NCBI GenBank assembly: GCA_947034895.1
Contig: OX344764.1
Span: 34,536,935 to 34,600,934, forward strand
Source of the DNA: Rhytidiadelphus loreus
Taxonomy: Eukaryota; Streptophyta; Bryopsida; Hypnales; Hylocomiaceae
DNA: 64,000 nt
Reading direction: 5' to 3'
A program made the translations under genes and the position numbers. Position 1 is the first letter of the stretch; the number at the start of each line of letters is the position of its first letter. Positions 60,216-64,000 of the stretch are shown here, in pieces. The notes below the pieces were generated by a model. It was not told the DNA's origin. It worked only from the letters and a program-made list of their open reading frames with translations, and did no database searches.

Positions 60216-60560
60216 TTTGAAATTTTATGTTTAGAGACCAAAAGTGGTTTAGGTCGAGTTGACCTAAAACAGGTTACTTATGTAGTCATCAATGCAAAAT
60301 TCTAATTAATGAACTCATTCTATCGAAACTGAGTTCCATTGAATCTAAACTTTTGTTGAAGTAGTTTGTCACAAATGCGTTGCAGCTATTGTACCATTTA
60401 GGTCAAGTCGAGATAAAGAGGGAATATTTAATTTGATTATATAGAAATTGATCTAAGTAATTGGTTTTGTTACTTACCATACAAACCTTGGTGTAATGTA
60501 CTAATGTCCAGATTCAATGAGTTCCACAGGCAAACTATTTGACAGTATGGACTTTTTGAT

Positions 60561-63305
60561 GATGATGTCCAAGCTCAAGAGGAAATGAATGTTGACATTT
60601 CAGATTGCAAAGGAATTCCGCGTCGACTTTGGAATACAAGTTGCATTACTTTCTATAACGATGATGGTACTCTTGCAATTGTTGGTGAAGGTATTTGCCA
60701 CAGTGCAAACTCAGATCTTATGCTTGGTGCCATTGGTCCTCTTGGAGACACTCATGTAGTAGTGCACATTTTCAAGACTCATTCTAAATTAGACATCCTC
60801 CTAGAGCAGGTGCGTGCATTGGTAGCTTGACCCATTAACCTAGTCCATTGCTGTGGGGCAAGTTTGCATGACCATGAAGCTAGGGATAATTTCAATCGAC
60901 TCCAAGCAAGGCTATTGGATCCTCCCTTTGTGACGTCTAATTGACCTTATACAAGTACCATTCACAATTTGCCACATGAGACTTGCATGAAAATGAAGGA
61001 CCTCTTTAGTCAGGGCTCCATCAACAAGGTATCCAACCAATTTTGTTGTAATAAGAATTGTGTGTAGCCATTTCCAAGGAAGAAGATTCAAGTTTTCTGT
61101 GAGCACATGTATTAGATTCAATGTTCAAGCCTAGAGCCTTCATGAAGACTAAAATGTATAGGCAGATTTACCATGACTCATGAGGGAGAAGAATTGTGAC
61201 TATTGATGAAATTGATGTGTGCATGCAAGCATGGATGCATATTGCCGGCGTACCAGAGTCTACATTCCACTGCTACAAAAAATATGCCATGAAGGATGGT
61301 TAGGAAGCTAGGGAGCATGGTAATTTGGGATTATTGAGGCCAAGGAAGCACACAGAACAAGAGTCTGTTACTTTGAAGTACATTTTAGAAAGACAAGCAG
61401 ATCACATGCCACATCATATTCAAACTTTGAAGTCAGGAGAGAAGGTCGTCTTCAAGATTTTGCACGCTACATTTCAATGGAAAGGTCAAATGGAAAAAAT
61501 CAACAAAATCAATGTTACTTTTAGACTGAAGGAGGTGTCCACATCAAACTTAAGCAAGATCAAGTCTATTGGGTTTCGTGAGTATGATGTGAAGCAACTT
61601 GGAAATAATTTTGCTCGTTGCACTATTTGTGACAAGTTGTGAGAGCTAATGAAGAATGCTCTTGCGGGGTCTCAAATCGCTTTGTTGTGGTTGAGGAAGT
61701 TGGACAAATACCTTGCCATTGCTTGTGCTCACATGGAGATTTATTATGTGAACCGATATTGGTCACATAATTTTTTGCATGAATATCTTATAATTAACCA
61801 TGCATGATAAGATGGATCATGTGAAAAACCGCTTCTCCTATCTTTTTCCACAAAAGTAAAGAGTTTGATGGCCTAGTGAAGTTGCTTGTGTCCGTCACTG
61901 GCATGATTGTGCATGGCCATGCTAATGTCCACTATGCACATTATGGTTTGGATCTCTTTCTCCATGATTCAAACTACACCACTAGTTCAATGGAAAAATT
62001 GTTGTGGAACCTTGAACAACCACCAAAGTCTTCTTCTAGGGAGTTGTTTATCAATGCAAGATCCACATCTTTGTTTAAAGTAGTGCTCAAGGGCTAGGAG
62101 ATGTACAATGCGTTGCTCCCCCCGTTACCAGTAATCTTAGTTCTTGTGACGTCATGGCCACCTAGACATTCACAATGTGCAAATGGACAATGCCACCGGG
62201 GACAACAAAAACAAATATGTGTTTTATTTTTGGTCTCTATTTGTTGCAAACAAGATCTTTTGTAAAGTGTATGTGAACTTCATGATCATTGGTCATACGC
62301 ATGACAACATTGATGCATTGCTTGGAAGACGGAGCATGCTTTTGAAGAAAGTGAACTTCTCAACAATCCCTACACTCATGAAGTCATTCATGGATGTGGA
62401 ATCCATTCCTAGTATCCCTCATCTAATTGAAGAGGTGCCTGATTTCAAGAAGTTCATTGTAGGTTCATTTGTCAATGGTGAAGATATCCTTGTTGGGCCA
62501 ATGAAGTGACAACAAGTCAAGTTCTACCTAGATTCAAATGAAATTCTGGTTATGAAGTACAAGTTGTTGACTGTAGATTGATGCGGATTGGTTGGAGGAA
62601 GATGGAAGAGGCATTAAGTTGTGGAAAGAAGATGCTGAAGGACAAAGTTTGTGGCCCCATGGAGTACCGTTGCTAGTTCAATAAGAGGTGATGAGAGGTG
62701 TGAGAGACATTATGAAAGGTATATTTGGATTTGAAAAATACTAAGAGAACTTGTGCAATGCTAACATTACTAGGGAATATTGAAGGCACTATAAACATTT
62801 GGTGCCCTACTAGCATGATGTAAGGGTAGCAATGCATGAATTGCTACCAAATTCTATGGTTTTGCGGGACGGTTTTTGGTCAACAACATGTGTTCAAGTG
62901 ACTCAAGTGGATTAGTTAGGCAAAGATGGCAATGATTGTGACGAATTTGCAGAGGATGATGCCTATGTTGGGCCTCTACAAGGTTGCCTACAACCATCCT
63001 TTAGGGTAGGATGCGATCTCTTCAACGGCTACTTTGTTGCTGTTTGACCCACAAATAGTGATAGTCGACTGGTTTGGATTGCAAGGGCGTTGATTAATCC
63101 AAATTGTAATTCGGATAAACCGAATTGCATGCTCATTTAGTATTTCTGTCCAACATCAAGAAATCAAGATATTCAAAACAACTACATTAGATGGGACATT
63201 GAAAGAGATTTGCTTTAGAAGGTTGAAACTAAACTACCAATTTGGAAGGAAATGGACGCTCTTATGACAGGGTGGAGGTCTCACATAAGAAATGATACTG
63301 TCTAA
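60561..63305 (+). pseudogene. Decayed DUF7869-type (DN..GHTHDNID) transposon-associated gene
   Basis: Protein-like pieces appear in one order but in several frames: 60585-60830, 61200-61642, 61650-61830, 61876-62097, 62177-62509, then a stop-ridden tail to ~63300. The best piece has DNATGDNKNKYVFYFW followed by FMIIGHTHDNIDALLGRRS. I associate that spacing of Asp-Asn and GHTHxxID with the DUF7869 family, common in proteins thought to derive from transposons. The preceding HDKMDH (61803-61820) fits the same family. The first piece (IVGEGICHS..LGDTHVVVHI) faintly resembles the DUF8039 segment of plant transposase-like proteins. At least four stops or shifts break it, so it is not functional. 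The family name is from memory. Confidence 0.55.
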
Positions 63306-64000
63306 TGCATGATCAAGATCCCACTCATTCAAATTGAAGTCATCAACTAGAGCCTTGCATCGTACACTTGATATCCAAAGATATATGTGCATACAATATA
63401 TGATGCATATTTTTTAATTATGTTTTAGCTCATCGTCATATTTTGTACAACAAATGGAATTAAATATTAGAATAGATGGAATAGGTTTCAATTGATTGAT
63501 TTTATATTATTGTTTACCATTGTATAAATGTTTTGAAGTATATGTTTTTTGTTTACAAAACAATTGCTATATAGTATTAATATATTGTCTAATATATTAT
63601 GGTGTTTTTTCTCTCTATTTTTCATTCAATTCATATATATATTTATCTTTGTGTATATTTCATTTAAAATAGTACTTCAATTTGAAATAAAGGGTAATGG
63701 GTATATCCACTTTTATTTTGTTAACATCTTAAGCACTTGTCACATTTCAAGTAGGGGACCAGTTGATTGTTACAATTTTCTTGCCTACAAAACTCATTTA
63801 GCATCACCAAGTCATGTGTTTTTTTCATGTGCTCATACGAATTCAACAATAATCAAACCCGGACCACTTGAATGAGATAAACTACCCCTTACAACCAACC
63901 ACAGGGCTCATGACTTGGTATTGAAGGTATGACACGATCTTTCACTTATATGAATCAAAATACTACTATTACAAAGAATAAAATATATTGCAAGACTCCC
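63306..64000. other. AT-rich DNA to the window end
   Basis: The frame at 63549-63875 is low-complexity Phe/Ile-rich translation of AT-rich DNA with no recognised domain. There is no other feature. Confidence 0.5.

Noticed and set aside
1..64000. CRISPR arrays, operons, prophage or bacterial-type systems
   Set aside because: There are no regularly spaced identical repeats with unique spacers, all real genes are spliced, and codon and repeat content is that of a plant nucleus.

Overview
This is a nuclear genome segment from a land plant. It has spliced genes with GT..AG introns, plant-type O-methyltransferases, a plant CHY/RING E3 ligase, Copia and long LTR elements, and many small foldback transposons. 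Coding exons are clearly more GC-rich than the very AT-rich intergenic DNA. That contrast, the low gene density and the kind of transposase-like relics present would suit a non-seed plant, but this is inference and I cannot name the species.

Four intact protein-coding genes can be supported. (1) At 660-4486 (+) lies a nine-exon MIEL1/RCHY1-type CHY zinc-finger, CTCHY, RING-H2, zinc-ribbon ubiquitin ligase of 326 aa. (2-4) Three paralogous class II (COMT-like) SAM-dependent O-methyltransferases, each with three exons, identical splice phases and 381 aa, lie at 11203-14361 (+), 25894-29183 (-) and 50618-53122 (-). The first two form a large inverted repeat with an ~11 kb spacer. The second and third are in the same orientation and share downstream flanks. 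All three share promoter-proximal repeats and a distal upstream block. The third copy has two Asp-to-Asn changes beside its catalytic His.

The rest is repeats and decayed transposons. At 37034-43436 there is a three-layer nest. A minus-strand long LTR is cut by a Copia element (LTR, Met-tRNA primer site, broken gag/protease/integrase). The Copia element is cut in turn by a plus-strand copy of the same long LTR family followed by a primer site. A complete solo LTR of this family, with 5-bp target duplications, lies at 47614-49914. It is inserted in a duplicated copy of the RING gene's downstream flank (4690-5960 versus 46720-50230). The LTR family carries dozens of copies of a short palindromic motif (GACAAATTGTC-like) and a second motif, CCAGTGATTGG. 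Between 60.5 and 63.3 kb is a decayed gene with a DN..GHTHDNID signature, which I associate with DUF7869-type proteins.

Several small inverted-repeat elements can be dated against the methyltransferase paralogs, which give empty sites. One 166-bp element is found only in copy 3 and one ~289-bp element only in copy 2. The cluster therefore gives a readable order of gene duplication, orientation change and transposon insertion. I see no CRISPR, operon or prokaryotic features, and no convincing tRNA or rRNA gene.
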